Part shown: positions 43,497 to 54,312 of the stretch, one piece after another
How positions within the stretch are numbered: the stretch's first letter is position 1
How the letters are laid out: every line of letters begins with the position of its first letter
Assembly: GCA_003194525.1 (NCBI GenBank)
Contig: NBIV01000121.1
Location: forward strand, 184,637-248,636
Source of the DNA: Gracilariopsis chorda
Lineage: Eukaryota > Rhodophyta > Florideophyceae > Gracilariales > Gracilariaceae
DNA: 64,000 nucleotides
Direction of reading: 5' to 3'
Notes under the pieces: generated by a model
Database searches by the model: none
What the model was told of the DNA's origin: nothing
What the model saw: only the letters and a program-made list of their open reading frames with translations
Made by a program: the position numbers and the translations under genes

Positions 43497-44726
43497 ATGA
43501 AGAGCCCTTTGCCACAAACTGCTCAGCTAACGTCTGCCAAACAAACAATCCTCCGAGAGTTATACGAATGCCTAGGGAACGAGCCTCTTACTGAGCACAA
43601 GCTGCAATGTGCGCCCAGGTGGTTGCTCGACGAGGCTATCGACAAGGAGAAGCAGTCCTACCGCGAGCGTAAGGCCTTCCAGCCTGTATCGATACGCTCT
43701 CTGCCGCCATCGGCAAACCTCATCTCGTCACACCACTTCTTTGTCATCAAGCATGACGGCGAGAGTAACACTCTCAAGCTCAAATGCAGGCTTGTACCTC
43801 ATGGCAACAAGGATAACCAGAAGCACGACCTTCGATCCGATTCTTCAACTGCGCAGTTCCCAACCATCCGTCTCCTACTTTCGCTCGCTTCAATCTTCCA
43901 CTTCACACTAGCCTCACTCGATGTTAAATCCGCGTACTTGCAAGCAGGCGAGCTCCACAGAGATGTATATGTCCGCCCGCCAAGAGGCTGGACTCACTAC
44001 ACAGATGAATTGTGGAAACTTCTGGCCCCGGCGTACGGACTAGTGGACTCCGGCCGCCTGTGGCAGCTCTGCGTTGAAGAATGGCTCCTTGAGCAAGGTT
44101 TCGCGTCCGTTCCGGGTGTTCCCCAAATCTTTCTCCTGTGGAAAGACTCCGAACTTCAGTTGATGCTCGCCAAGGTTGTCGATGACATGATATTCGCCGG
44201 AAAGCCTTCGGCGCTCACCCATTTCCGTGAAACAATAAGCGCTAAGTTCGACGTCGGAAGGTTTACCTCCGGGTCAGATATAGTCTTCAACCGACTGTTC
44301 ATTCGCCAAAATTCCGACTTCTCCATAAGCGTGTCTATGGAAGAATTTGCGGACTCCATCAAGCCGATTGAGTTTACACACGCGCGTAAAAAGGAAAACG
44401 ACGCCCAATGCACCAAGGAAGAACTACGCCACTTCCAAAGGTTGACAGGGAAGTTGAACTTCCTAGGGCATGGCATCCTTCCTCAAGCATCCCTTGTTGC
44501 TAGCAAGATGCAACAGAACGTGTCACGTCTTCGTGTCTCACACATCCGTCAATTGAACTCTGCTCTAGTTCACGTGAAGTCTTTAAACCCAAAGCTCACC
44601 TTCCGCTCACTCAGCGAACCATATACTCCCGGCCGAGTCCCGGTCACATTAGTCGCACTCAGCGATGCGTCAAGTGGCACTGGCTCCTATGGGCAAACGG
44701 GCACACTATGCTCCCTGCTCTTCTAA
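43497..44726 (+). pseudogene. Copia-C reverse transcriptase
   Basis: 409 residues, in a different frame from integrase. RT landmarks: KLKCRLVPHGNKDNQ, TIRLLLSLASIFHF, LDVKSAYLQAGELHRDVYV, and the catalytic box MLAKVVDDMIFAG (VVDD, near 44170), then LRHFQRLTGKLNFLGHG. RNase H begins LVALSDASSGTGSYG and the frame is lost near 44720, continuing in another frame. Length and motif spacing match copia RT. Confidence 0.82.
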
Positions 44727-45179
44727 TCGGACGGAAATCTAGTCCAGCACTATGTAGATTGGCATACCTCGAAGCAGCAACGAGTTTCCTTCTCCTCTGC
44801 AGGAGCAGAAATTCTTGCTGCTGCTCACACAGCGGACAGGACGATTCACCTAGCCCAGGTACTCCCGTCTGTGATGAGTTCCAACAGTGAAACCACTAGA
44901 CCCATGCTGCAACTGTTGGTAGACTCGCACGGATTGTTCTCAACGATATCTACCCTCCACGAACAAAAGGATTATCGCTTGAGACCAACAGTCGCCCGCC
45001 TGCGAGACTCGTTCGAATCGAACGAGATCAACAAGCTAAGTTGGATACCAGGTCCACTTAACCTTGCAGACGCGTTGACGAAAATCAATCCTCATGCGTT
45101 CAAGATGCTCAACAAATCTATGAACGATGGTGCACTTCCCGATAGTTTGGTCAAGTTTATCGAGGTCCCACAAGTTTAA
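44720..45179 (+). pseudogene. Copia-C RNase H
   Basis: After the frame change: VDWHTSKQQRVSFSSAGAEI, ARLRDSFESNEINKLSWIPG and LNLADALTKINPHAFKML, an RNase H end equivalent to the ADxLTK close of copia Pol. The stop is at 45177. The product would remove RNA from RNA-DNA hybrids. Confidence 0.75.
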
Positions 45180-45192
45180 AAGTCCTATATGT

Positions 45193-45258
45193 TTCGTCAT
45201 TGCAAGTTTTTGTAACCTCCCTCGCCCAACCCTACCTTTCGTCGTTTGCAATGACGAA
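45193..45258. repeat. 13-bp inverted repeat after Copia-C pol
   Basis: TTCGTCATTGCAA at 45193-45205 and its exact reverse complement at 45246-45258, with a 40-nt loop. It lies in the presumed 3' untranslated/LTR part of Copia-C. Confidence 0.75.
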
Positions 45259-45383
45259 GTTTCGACGAACATCGGTTTCTTTCACTGGATCGACGCAGCT
45301 CTTCCACTTTGCGGACCTCCATCACACGTTCAAATCCATCGGCACTACCAACACAGCATCTCAGGGCTTTCACGCTCAAGCTC

Positions 45384-46209
45384 TGTGGTGCAATGCCCCA
45401 AAGGGGAAAAACACCGAAAGACGTCCGGGATCTTCCTCTCACGAGGTGAACCCAGTTGGGTAGAGCCCTCCCAGAGGTGTCACGGCGAAGCCGGTTTGTA
45501 AGACCAGGGACACCTGTCGCGACTCGCGCAGGGAGGTGAAGGCGAAGAATCGGTATCCGCGTGAGCGGGGTGTGATCCTCAGTAGAGGTATGCTTCCACG
45601 TAAGTGGGGGTGTGTGAGCAGATGCGCACACGAGAGCCGCGGACAGCGGGAGGTGCTACCCTAAAAAGCGGAAAAAGGAAGGGCGAAGAGGAGGAAGAGC
45701 GGGCGAAGAGAGTCGCGAGAGCGACGAACAAATACGGCAATGCCGGTAACAATAACCCTATACAGGGCAAAACACCAAGACACTTGGAACAATTAGTACT
45801 CCCAATGATGGGTCTCCTTCAGATGTGCAAGGGGGGTGAACTCCCGTACACTACGGTGGTTCCCTCCAAGGAGGAGTTGAGAACACGCGGAGGTGGTAAA
45901 GCTCAGAGCCAATTCCCCAGGTTGGGGTCCCTTGTTGGGGAAGGTTTACTGGTGCGACGGCAGTGCGCCGTCGCACTAAGTACTAGCTTCCCAGAAATGG
46001 GTGTGAAAAAAATAAATAAAATTAACTAAAATACTCCACATTCCGTGGCAACATCCACTACTGTGGCCAACCGCCAATTGACCCAAAACCGTGTCCCACG
46101 TGTCCATATCCACCATAGTGGGGCGTATTTCATATACACACTACACAACCGATAATATCGGGAAAGCGTTCAAGTACCAAGAATCCCTCCCTGAGGGCGT
46201 TGCACTACA
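45384..46209 (-). repeat. Gypsy-5 3' LTR (minus orientation)
   Basis: 826 bp. On the minus strand it begins TGTAGTGCAACG (46209) and ends CATTGCACCACA (45384). It matches the Gypsy-6 LTRs apart from substitutions and about 20 bp of indel. It includes the 10-bp-stem hairpin described at 54546-54570. The left flank is agctc (45379-45383). Confidence 0.9.
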
Positions 46210-46465
46210 TATCCCCCCCCTAAGACGGGAAAACGACCGCGGACGCGGAGGGTTCCCAGACGAAAATGGGTGATAAAAGCGCGTACACCGTCTCCGGTTC
46301 TTCTTTCCTGGCATAGCCGGCTATTGTAGTATAGTGTTGTGGGGGGCTAGCTGCTCCCTTAAATAAACTTTCCCGTTTAGAACGGTGATTCTCGTTTGAG
46401 TTCCCCGTCTTCGACGGACCTTGCCTTGTTATCCTTTCCTTTCGCTCTCCGCTCGCGCGGCAACG

Positions 46466-49400
46466 TTACCCAACTTGGACATTTACCAGCGTGGCTGGAG
46501 CTGCAGTCCCCGTTTGACGGTGGTATCGCAGGACCTGCGACCGCGGGAGGTGTTCAATTGGCTCCCACGTATCCCCACTGGTGTCGTACCCGTACCAGCG
46601 GACGCGGTATTGTAGAATACCATCCTGGTCCCAGGTGTGTCCGACAAGTCGGTCTACTACGAACTCTCGTTCGTAGACCTGCCGGCCATGCCGGGTGGTG
46701 GTTGTAATCCCTGGCGAGGGTTGCCCGCGGTGCGGTATAATGTCCCTTAGCAGGGTGTTCAGCGATAACTCCGACGTTGCCGTGCGCTGTCCTAGTGGCC
46801 GCTGCTCATACGGGAAAATATCCCTCAAGAGGGTGTGTGGTGCCACGGTTTTCACCGGCAAGTCGTTCCCCAGAGTGGTGTCGTTTTTCCCGTCTTCACG
46901 GTAGGCCGGGCGAACCGCCAGTCGGCGGGGGACTTGGGCTCCGCCTTCGCGGTTGAGCTCACGAACCGCGAGTTTGCGGGAAGATGACCGCTCCTGCGGG
47001 ATCGGCATTTCCACAATCCCCTGGGGGGTCCCGTGCGACACGGTGATTGGGTGGCAAACCGCCTCCCTGCCAGGCGCACGAGCGCTCTGCACCATACGTT
47101 CCGGCGACGCCGTGGTGTCCCCGGCTACTGACGGGTTGCCTGGGGCTAACTCCGGTACACCGGTATTTTGGTCAAAATTCCCCTTTGGGGGGTTCTGGGC
47201 AGGTGCCGATGACACCCTTTTCAGGGGAATTGCCGCTGAGCGCAGTGCACCATCTCTGTGAGGAGAAGCAGCGTCCGGTACGACCGGTTTCGAGCGTGCG
47301 ATGGCGCGCGTTATTCCCGAATTCCTCGGTTCTTCGCGGCAGCGATGCGGGGGTTGGCGCAAATTATTCCCCGTAGCGGGGGCTTTGATTCCGTCAACGA
47401 CGGGAGGCGTTTCCGGTGCTTGCGAGCCAGGGCTTAAAGCTTCGACTGCAGCTTGGCCGCCTTTTTCCCCAAGAGGGGTGTGGGTATTCCCCTGTGAGGC
47501 CGGCGTATCTGGGCGCCCCTTCTCCGCAGGGCGCGGGTCTGATCGACCTGATTGAACCGCTTCCCCGGGGACTTCCGCCAACGGCGGCTTCGAGGCATCG
47601 GGCGATTGCCTTTCCGCTGCTGCGGTATTGGAGTGAGGCTTCTCGTTTTCCAGTGACAAACGGTGTATTTGCCGCTTTTGCGGGGCCTTCGCGTCTGGTT
47701 CCTGTTGCACAGCACTGCCCGGGAACGGGGGATTAGTGTCACGTGACATAATCCGTGCTCCACGGTCAGTGTTCCGTATGTTACGGTGTGTTTCCCGTTG
47801 CGACGGTGATATCGTTCCTCTAAAACGAGTGTTCTCCTCCCCCTCCTTTGACGGAGCGGCGGGATAAGGGATAACATTCCCCGCCTGGCGGGTATAGATG
47901 CGCGCCAGTGGGGCAGACGTGGTAGGGGCGGGCGCTGAGGGGCCCGAATTACCCGGCTGAGCCGGTGAGTCCGACAGAGTCGGTAGGTCTGAGAGTCCCC
48001 GGCTGGGGTGTTGTAGTACCGTAGATCTAGTACTCCCGGATTGTTCCGGTGTAGCGGAGTCCGTAGAAACGGGGTTGCCTGGATCCAGGACTACCTCTGA
48101 CGAGGGAGGAGGGGCGAGGACAACACGATCACGGGAAATCCGTTCGTGCGTGTCCCCCATCTCTACCACGACAGTGTCGGTGTTAACCGAGATCACCTTG
48201 AAGGGTCCATCCGCCACAGGCGAGAGTTTGTGACGCTTCTCCCGTTCCGGGTTGTAGTATTCCTTCCTGATGAAGACGTAGTTATTTGCCCGAATCGGGG
48301 ACGGTTTTCCTCGCACGCGAGCGTCAAAATCCCGCTTGTAAGCGGCTTGGGCCCGTGCCATAGACTTCCGCGCAGCGGGGACCAGCTTGGAAAGCCATTG
48401 CTTCCATTGCTGCCGGTAGATACCCACAGATGGGAAATTGTCCAAGGTAGCTTGGGGTTCCAGCGCCACAGGCGGGGGTGTTCTAGATATAACTAACTCG
48501 AATGGCGAAACTCCGGTAGTCCGGTGTACCTGCGTATTGTACGCGTAGGTTACCGCATCAGCGTAGAGATCCCAATTCGTTGGGTGGTCAGCGACGTAGG
48601 AACGTAACGCCGCGAGTAACGTCCGGTTAAACCGTTCAACTTGCCCATTACACTGGGGGTGGTAGGTAGTCGTGAACAAGTTCTTGACATCCAGGATGCG
48701 ACAAACATCCTGGAAGAACTTGCTCACGAACTGCTTCCCGTTGTCAGAGAGCACCTCTACAGGGGGACCGTAGACAAAAATCCAGTGCGTCGCCAGAGCC
48801 TGGGCCACCGTGAGAGCGGTTATCCTCCGAAGAGGGACAGTCCGTACCAGCTTAGAAAAGCGGTCGGTAATGACAAGTAGAAACTTGTTTCCACGTTTCG
48901 TGGTGAGTAATGGTCCGAGAATATCGATCGCGATAAACTCGAGCGGCGCCCTTGCGGGGAATAGTTTCATCTTCTTCGCATTTTTGCGGAGTTTGACGCG
49001 ATTCTTCGCGCATTCGCTACAAAACCGCACAGTTGCGTAGCAATCCACCGCCATTGCGGGCCAATAGAAATCCCTTCGCAGGGTTAGGTAGAGTTTCCTC
49101 CCACCTGGGTGACCTCCAATGGGGGCGTAGTGTGATAGATGTAACACCCGCGATTGCAGGGAATGTGGTACCACAATCTGTGGGCGGGCTTCGACCTTTC
49201 TTACGAGGTAGCCTTTGGCGTTTACCCCGAAAGGGAGATCTTCACCACCGTTGATACAGGCACGAATTCTCGTACAGAATGGGTCGCCGAATTGTTCTCG
49301 GATCATTTCTTCCGGTGATACCGGTACAAAGTTTCCCGGTAACGGGTTCTCAGATTTATCTCGCGATGCGAGTAGTTCGTCAAAATCAGCATCCTCCTCC

Positions 49401-49996
49401 CAGGTTTCTGGCCTAGCCTCGACGGCATATTCCGGATCATCCGGGTCTATAGCCATGAAGCATGGGACTTCATCATCCTCTGTTGGGAGTGCTTCCCCAC
49501 TTGTGGGTAACCGCGATAAAGCGTCGGCCTGGGTGTTCTGCGCACCCTTTTTATAAATGACTTGAAAGTCATATTCCGCGAGGCGGAGTCTCCAGCGCAT
49601 GAGGCGTCCCGACGGGTCGGAGATATTCATCAACCACCTCAATGAGGAATGATCCGTGTACACGGTGAAGTGAATTCCCATAAGGTAGGGGCGCAGAGTG
49701 GTCATCGCCCATACGACGGCGAGGCACTCTTTCTCCGATACGGAGTAGTTCCGCTCATGAACATTGAGCGAACGTGACCAATAACCAATTGGATGTCGTT
49801 CCCCCTCAGGGGTGGTTTGAAAAAGAGCACACCCGACTTGGTAGTCGCTCGAGTCTGTATCTACGGAGTATGGCAACCCAAGTTTTGGGAGATGTAGGAT
49901 TGGTGCTGATGTGACAGCCTCCTTTAAGGAGTTAAAAGCTTCCGATTGCTCGGGCGTAAATGTTCCCAGTTTTGGGGGGTTCCCCTTTCGCAACAA
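46466..49996 (-). CDS. Gypsy-5 Pol: RNase H, integrase, linker and chromodomain
   Basis: An uninterrupted 1176-residue frame. RNase H at about 1-160 (SVDTDSSDYQVGCALF, TDHSSLRWLM, QADALSRL). Integrase at about 270-560: finger HLSHYAPIGGHPGG and CSECAKN, Asp in FIAIDILGPLL, Asp in EVLSDNGKQFVSK, Glu in CNGQVERFNRTLL, all intact. The SH3-like part (NNYVFIRKEYYNPERE) is followed by about 450 disordered Pro/Ser-rich residues. A chromodomain near 1113-1165 (EREFVVDRLVGHTW, LQYRVRWYGYDTSGDTWEP) has an intact aromatic pattern. The start ATG is only the first Met after an upstream stop at 50042. In the full protein it follows RT. Confidence 0.9.
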   Translation of the reverse strand: MLRKGNPPKLGTFTPEQSEAFNSLKEAVTSAPILHLPKLGLPYSVDTDSSDYQVGCALFQTTPEGERHPIGYWSRSLNVHERNYSVSEKECLAVVWAMTTLRPYLMGIHFTVYTDHSSLRWLMNISDPSGRLMRWRLRLAEYDFQVIYKKGAQNTQADALSRLPTSGEALPTEDDEVPCFMAIDPDDPEYAVEARPETWEEDADFDELLASRDKSENPLPGNFVPVSPEEMIREQFGDPFCTRIRACINGGEDLPFGVNAKGYLVRKVEARPQIVVPHSLQSRVLHLSHYAPIGGHPGGRKLYLTLRRDFYWPAMAVDCYATVRFCSECAKNRVKLRKNAKKMKLFPARAPLEFIAIDILGPLLTTKRGNKFLLVITDRFSKLVRTVPLRRITALTVAQALATHWIFVYGPPVEVLSDNGKQFVSKFFQDVCRILDVKNLFTTTYHPQCNGQVERFNRTLLAALRSYVADHPTNWDLYADAVTYAYNTQVHRTTGVSPFELVISRTPPPVALEPQATLDNFPSVGIYRQQWKQWLSKLVPAARKSMARAQAAYKRDFDARVRGKPSPIRANNYVFIRKEYYNPEREKRHKLSPVADGPFKVISVNTDTVVVEMGDTHERISRDRVVLAPPPSSEVVLDPGNPVSTDSATPEQSGSTRSTVLQHPSRGLSDLPTLSDSPAQPGNSGPSAPAPTTSAPLARIYTRQAGNVIPYPAAPSKEGEENTRFRGTISPSQRETHRNIRNTDRGARIMSRDTNPPFPGSAVQQEPDAKAPQKRQIHRLSLENEKPHSNTAAAERQSPDASKPPLAEVPGEAVQSGRSDPRPAEKGRPDTPASQGNTHTPLGEKGGQAAVEALSPGSQAPETPPVVDGIKAPATGNNLRQPPHRCREEPRNSGITRAIARSKPVVPDAASPHRDGALRSAAIPLKRVSSAPAQNPPKGNFDQNTGVPELAPGNPSVAGDTTASPERMVQSARAPGREAVCHPITVSHGTPQGIVEMPIPQERSSSRKLAVRELNREGGAQVPRRLAVRPAYREDGKNDTTLGNDLPVKTVAPHTLLRDIFPYEQRPLGQRTATSELSLNTLLRDIIPHRGQPSPGITTTTRHGRQVYEREFVVDRLVGHTWDQDGILQYRVRWYGYDTSGDTWEPIEHLPRSQVLRYHRQTGTAAPATLVNVQVG

Positions 49997-50041
49997 CGCG
50001 TTCAGGGGCGCTGCAGTATCCGAAAAGTTCGGGATAAACCG

Positions 50042-52053
50042 TCAATAGACGTTGACCAGCCCCAGAAAGGAGCGCAGTTCCGTTTGAGTACGGGGTTCTT
50101 TCGCCTCAACGAGGGATTTGACTCGAGCTTTCTCGATCGCTAACCGTCCAGGACGGATAATGTGACCCAGATACTTCACAGTATCTGTAAAAAACTCGCA
50201 TTTCCTCAACTTGAGGGTAATTCCCGCATCGCGGAGTACGGTTAGCACGTCTCGGACGTGAGTGAGATGGTCGTCCAACGAGTTGGAGAAGATGATGATA
50301 TCATCAAGGTAGACCAGACAACTCCGCCACTTAAAGCGGTTGAGTAGAATATCTACTGCACGCTGAAAGGTGGCGGGGGCGTTGGTTAACCCAAATGGCA
50401 TCCGCTTGAAGCGTTACGTTCCTGCATGGCAGGTGAATGCGGTTTTGTCGCGATCCTCCTGTCTGACAGGTACTTGCCAATATCCCCAATTGGCATCAAG
50501 GGCCGTGAACACGGTGGCGTCTCCAAGGGAGTCAATGCACTCGTCCATAAGAGGGATGGGGTACGTGTCCCTAACAGTCACGGCATTGAGCCGGCGGTAG
50601 TCGACACAGAACCTCCAGGTTCCGTCGGCCTTTAAATCCAGTACAACTGGGGATGCCCAGGGCGATTGAGCGGGCTCAATCACACCTGCGCGGAGCATCT
50701 TGTCGACCTGGGACTGCTCCTCTTCCCGAGCTTTCGGACCTGCCCTGTAAGGGGTTGTGCAACCGATCGCGCACCGGGGATTAAATCGATCCGGTGTTCC
50801 GTTGCATCAATCTCGCCAAGCGAGCCATCCCACATTGTGGTGAATTCCCGTAACATAGTACGGAGTTTGTCGCCGTGCGACTCTGGCACGTGGCTGAAGT
50901 CCAGCGCTTCAAGTGCTTTTTCCGGATCAATCCGGTCATTGCTCGATGGAGCATTGTCCTGTGGAACAGGTGTGGTTCGCAATTCCGAGTTACTCGGTAT
51001 GTTCGACGCTGAAGTAGCGGTTTCCTCCCCCTCCTTAGACTTGACGTCTTCGGACGGCGGGGCGAACTCCTCAGAAGAGGTGGTAACTCCGAGTACATCG
51101 GCGGCTGTCATCTTCGTTGGCAGCATTCCCATAGGATGGGGGGTTACACTCCCAATTACTTGGTGTTTGACCAGATACTGGGGGTGTTTGCCAAGGTTGG
51201 CAACCAATATCCGGAAAGGAACATCCGCGGAAATGGAGATAATTCCATTAGCCAGCGCCAGCTGGGATTTCTCGTACAACGAGGCGAGGGGTTGTATAAC
51301 CCGAAGACCGTGTTGACGGGAATTTACCTGCACCCAGACTTGGGACTCAGGTGGTATAGAAACCGAGGCAGCGACGCGGAGCTTGGTGGACTCGAGGGAC
51401 GCGGGCGGTGGTTCCTGCGCAGCAGGGAGCGGAACTTGTTTCCGAGAGGACCGCTTTAGCGGGCGGCGAACAATCGGAACCGACGATCCGTCGTCAAGTT
51501 CTACACGCCTGAGGCGGGGCCTGATTGCGTCGACAAATCTGTCGCAGTAATCACATCCCAGTATGACTGGTGCTGCCAATGAACGGCAAACGATGAAGTC
51601 CAACTTCACCACAGAGGTACCAAGTCTCACGACGAGGTCCAGTGTGCCCACCGTTTGTAACGGATTGTTGTTCGCATCCGAAATGTCGGGGACCGCGTCA
51701 GAGCGTATACGCGACCGCACAAGCGGGGGTAACAATGATTCCACAACAGAGTTGGGGCCTGCACCTGTATCCAGGACGGTGAGAAACCTCACCATAAACT
51801 GGGGGTCAAGGCCAAGGTCGGCATAGACCTTATAATTGCGCTTGGCCAAGACCAAGACTCTACCGGGAATCCGGGGATTTTTACTCCGTATCCACGGGCG
51901 ACGCAACACACCGAGGTGCGCAGAGTCCGCGTCAGCGGTGTCTTTCCTCGAGAGGACTTTCACCGGGGAGCGAGGCGAGGACGCCTCGGGCGCCAACAGC
52001 CTCGTTTTTGAGGACGCCTCTCCCAAAGGGGAGACTCCCTCAGTTAGTTTTCC
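50042..52053 (-). pseudogene. Gypsy-5 Pol: protease and reverse transcriptase
   Basis: Read from the -1 shift at about 52050. Protease: VLDTGAGPNSVVES and VILGCDYCDRFVDA. RT: SPVVLDLKADGTWRFCVDYR, TALDANWGYWQVPV, then (50401-50042) PFGLTNAPATFQRA and LVYLDDIIIFSNS with YLDD intact. Three breaks: a 1-bp loss near 50748, TAA at 50414-50416 (HAGT-stop-RFKRM) and TGA at 50042-50044 (VNVY-stop-RFIPN). All three are also present in Gypsy-6. Confidence 0.88.
52033..52053 (-). promoter_or_regulatory. Putative -1 frameshift signal of Gypsy-5 gag-pol
   Basis: Reverse-strand copy of the Gypsy-6 signal: GGAAAAC followed by the gag stop TAA (52046-52044), then the GGGAG-t-CTCCC stem 7 nt downstream in the transcript. 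Confidence 0.6.
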
Positions 52054-54218
52054 GCCTTCGGCGGTGGGTTGGTTTCCTCGACAACGAGTGCTTCATCCCG
52101 TTGACGGGGGTTTCTATCCGCATAAGCGGGGGTTGCAACGGATGGTTGCGTGATCTCCCGAATCGGGGTGTATGAAGCTTGCCGCGCACGCGGGGTCTGT
52201 GGTAGGGCGTGAGAAAAGTCCGTTTTAGCACGGAGGTAGGAAGCCGTCGGGACGGAACGTTTTTCCTCTGGAGTGAGGGCCTCATAATTTGCCACCACCT
52301 TGGCCATATCCTTCAGTGAACAAATACACTGAGGAGAGGTATGGCCATGGGCATAGCACAGGTGGCAAATGAGAGCCAGCACCGCGACACGCGGATTATT
52401 ATTCCGAGTATCGGAGAAGCGAACCGCAGGGCGGGTGTCAGTCCATCCAGGCCGTTGATAACGGGATTGACCGTTTGAAAACGGGAGTCGTTGGGGTTGA
52501 ACCCGACTGTTACCACCGTATAGAACGGGATCTTCTGTTCCCGTATCATGGGTCATCTCCGTCGTTGACGGTAACTCACTGGTGGGTATCGACACACCAT
52601 CCCCCTGCGCTAAATGCACGGTATCAAATCCCTGTCCAGGGTTCCCATCCGCGGTGAGCGGGAGAGAGGAAGCTTCGCTTTCCAGCAACAACGCCTTGGC
52701 GGATTTAGACCGATTGTTCGGAGTTCTTGCACGAAGTGCATCCCCTTCCCCTCGAGCGTGTTGGACCAGCTCGAGGTAGGTGATCCTTCGCTTGTCCTCC
52801 CGATAACGGGTAACTAAACTCCGGATTGCCGGGTCAAGACCATCAATGAACATGGTACTGCGCTCCCCAGCGGGGTATACGTTACCACATCTGTGGAAAG
52901 CCTTGTTAAGGCGCACCGAGTAATCGGTCTCGGTCTCTCCAGCACGCTGGCGTGTATCTCGCAAAGCGAGGATAGCCTGCTGAATAGCGGTGTTGGTGGC
53001 GTAGGAGCGCAGAAGATACTGCACAGCCTCCGGCCAGCAAGTAACTCCTCCCTCGGAGGCGCGAGAAGATCCTCTGACAGAGGTGTATTGGTCCTCCGCC
53101 ATTCCCCGTAAGAAATACTGTAAAGCCAAATAGGCTTGTCCCTCATTCATACCGAGGATATCGGCCTCCGCTACAAAGCGGGATAGGAAATCCAGTACTA
53201 GGACTGGGTCCTCTCCAGTAAAATACTGGTTGCGGAGCGAGAGCTGCATTCGCTTAATGCATTCTCGCACCTTTCCCGTACCACGGGGCGTACGTCCAAG
53301 TGACGAATCTTCAAGCCGGTAGTACCGGTATGATAAAAGCTTCCGGTAATCCGGGTTTGTCGGTTTCAATTCCCGGAGACCGGGGTGTCTTCTCCCCTTC
53401 TGGCGGGTTCGGACCACACCTTCAGTGGCCGATGACCGCTTCGAGCGGGAGGAGTAGCCTCGCTTCTCGTCCTCCGAGTCGGAGTCCGAGGAGCTCGAGC
53501 TAACCGAATGGTTTCGGGATGAGTCCGACGATGTCGAAGAATCGGAGTCCGAATATTTTCGGTGGTGTTTCCGTCGGTGACGGCGTTTCTTCTTCCCAGC
53601 AAGCTGGTCGTTGTGCGATGCCTCGTTTACCGGGTCACCCGGGGATGGTTTGTCCATGAGGACGAACTGCTCCAGCGTCTCCAGGCGGGCACCAATCCGA
53701 TCAAATCGGGCTTCAACTCCTTCGATGAAGGCGGCGGGTTGTCCCAAACTCTCCAACACGGAGTTGACGTCAGACCGTAAAATACGGAGTTCCTCGGCGA
53801 CCTCCTCTACGGGGGTTGCCGAGACCACCTCTTGGATGGCTTTTAGTTCCCCTACAAGGGTGTCATGGGCGGTCCACAGAGCGCGGACCTGGGATTCCAG
53901 GGAAGTCCCCTGGGGGGTGTTATCGCCCGTTCCACGGGGGCTTGAAGCCGCGACAGCGGGAGCAGGCCGGGGTGCCTGGGGCACTGCGGCAACAGCCGGA
54001 GTCGATGCTGCATTCCCCTGCGGGGGTGATAACGAGGGCAAAAGGAGGTTCCGGGGTTCCCGGTCGGGGGTATCATTCCGCGATGAAGCGGTGCCAGCAC
54101 GGCTGGAACTTGTCCGTATAGGGATACGGGGTACGAACCGAACTTCAGAAGTGTCCGCGTTGTCGCGGGAGCGACTACGCGTAACCACTGGCTCCGCGTC
54201 GGAGGGATTTCTCGACAT
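52044..54218 (-). CDS. Gypsy-5 Gag, intact
   Basis: 724 residues, identical over the whole length to the Gypsy-6 Gag. The ATG at 54218 gives MSRNPSDAEPVVTRSRSRD. N-terminal basic/disordered part; a helical segment near 110-200 (VRALWTAHDTLVGELKAIQE); a Ser/Asp tract (YSDSDSSTSSDSSRNHSVSS); the capsid core (RECIKRMQLSLRNQYFTGED, GRTPRGTGKV); a zinc knuckle CHLCYAHGHTSPQC near 630. Gag assembles the particle. The lack of any break contrasts with the damaged pol. Confidence 0.9.
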   Translation of the reverse strand: MSRNPSDAEPVVTRSRSRDNADTSEVRFVPRIPIRTSSSRAGTASSRNDTPDREPRNLLLPSLSPPQGNAASTPAVAAVPQAPRPAPAVAASSPRGTGDNTPQGTSLESQVRALWTAHDTLVGELKAIQEVVSATPVEEVAEELRILRSDVNSVLESLGQPAAFIEGVEARFDRIGARLETLEQFVLMDKPSPGDPVNEASHNDQLAGKKKRRHRRKHHRKYSDSDSSTSSDSSRNHSVSSSSSDSDSEDEKRGYSSRSKRSSATEGVVRTRQKGRRHPGLRELKPTNPDYRKLLSYRYYRLEDSSLGRTPRGTGKVRECIKRMQLSLRNQYFTGEDPVLVLDFLSRFVAEADILGMNEGQAYLALQYFLRGMAEDQYTSVRGSSRASEGGVTCWPEAVQYLLRSYATNTAIQQAILALRDTRQRAGETETDYSVRLNKAFHRCGNVYPAGERSTMFIDGLDPAIRSLVTRYREDKRRITYLELVQHARGEGDALRARTPNNRSKSAKALLLESEASSLPLTADGNPGQGFDTVHLAQGDGVSIPTSELPSTTEMTHDTGTEDPVLYGGNSRVQPQRLPFSNGQSRYQRPGWTDTRPAVRFSDTRNNNPRVAVLALICHLCYAHGHTSPQCICSLKDMAKVVANYEALTPEEKRSVPTASYLRAKTDFSHALPQTPRARQASYTPIREITQPSVATPAYADRNPRQRDEALVVEETNPPPKAEN

Positions 54219-54298
54219 GAGAAAATACCGTTACGACGGGAAACGATCACGGAACTTCCGGTGAATGAAAACAAACCTCGTAAGAGGGAAAACAAAAA

Positions 54299-54312
54299 CC
54301 GATTCTAGGTCG
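54299..54312 (-). other. Truncated primer-binding-site region of Gypsy-5
   Basis: 14 bp equal to the reverse complement of the 3' part of the primer-binding segment of Gypsy-6. Its last 5 bases, ggtcg (54308-54312), are the predicted target duplication of Gypsy-6. Confidence 0.75.

Larger units (their letters stand above)
42200..45179 (+). mobile_element. Copia-C, 5'-truncated Ty1/copia element
   Basis: Integrase, RT and RNase H in copia order. Gag, protease and both LTRs are missing or unrecognised. Wording such as LASLDVKSAYLQAGELHRDV and APAYGLVDSGRLW is unlike Copia-A and B and recalls the GalEa-type copia elements reported from red algae and some animals. This affinity is tentative. Pol is fairly well preserved. 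Confidence 0.75.
45384..54312 (-). mobile_element. Gypsy-5, chromovirus on the minus strand, interrupted in its primer-binding site
   Basis: 3' LTR, polypurine tract (TAGGGGGGGGATA, 46222-46210), Pol with chromodomain, Gag, and the first 14 bp of the primer-binding site region (54299-54312), where Gypsy-6 begins. Its own 5' LTR is not in the window and should lie beyond the right end. The internal region is nearly identical to Gypsy-6 in inverted orientation. Confidence 0.9.

Noticed and set aside
45580-46030. Plus-strand frame 45604-46029 (141 residues) near Gypsy-5
   Set aside because: It lies wholly in the LTR, antisense to its transcription, with no conserved frame in the other LTR copies.
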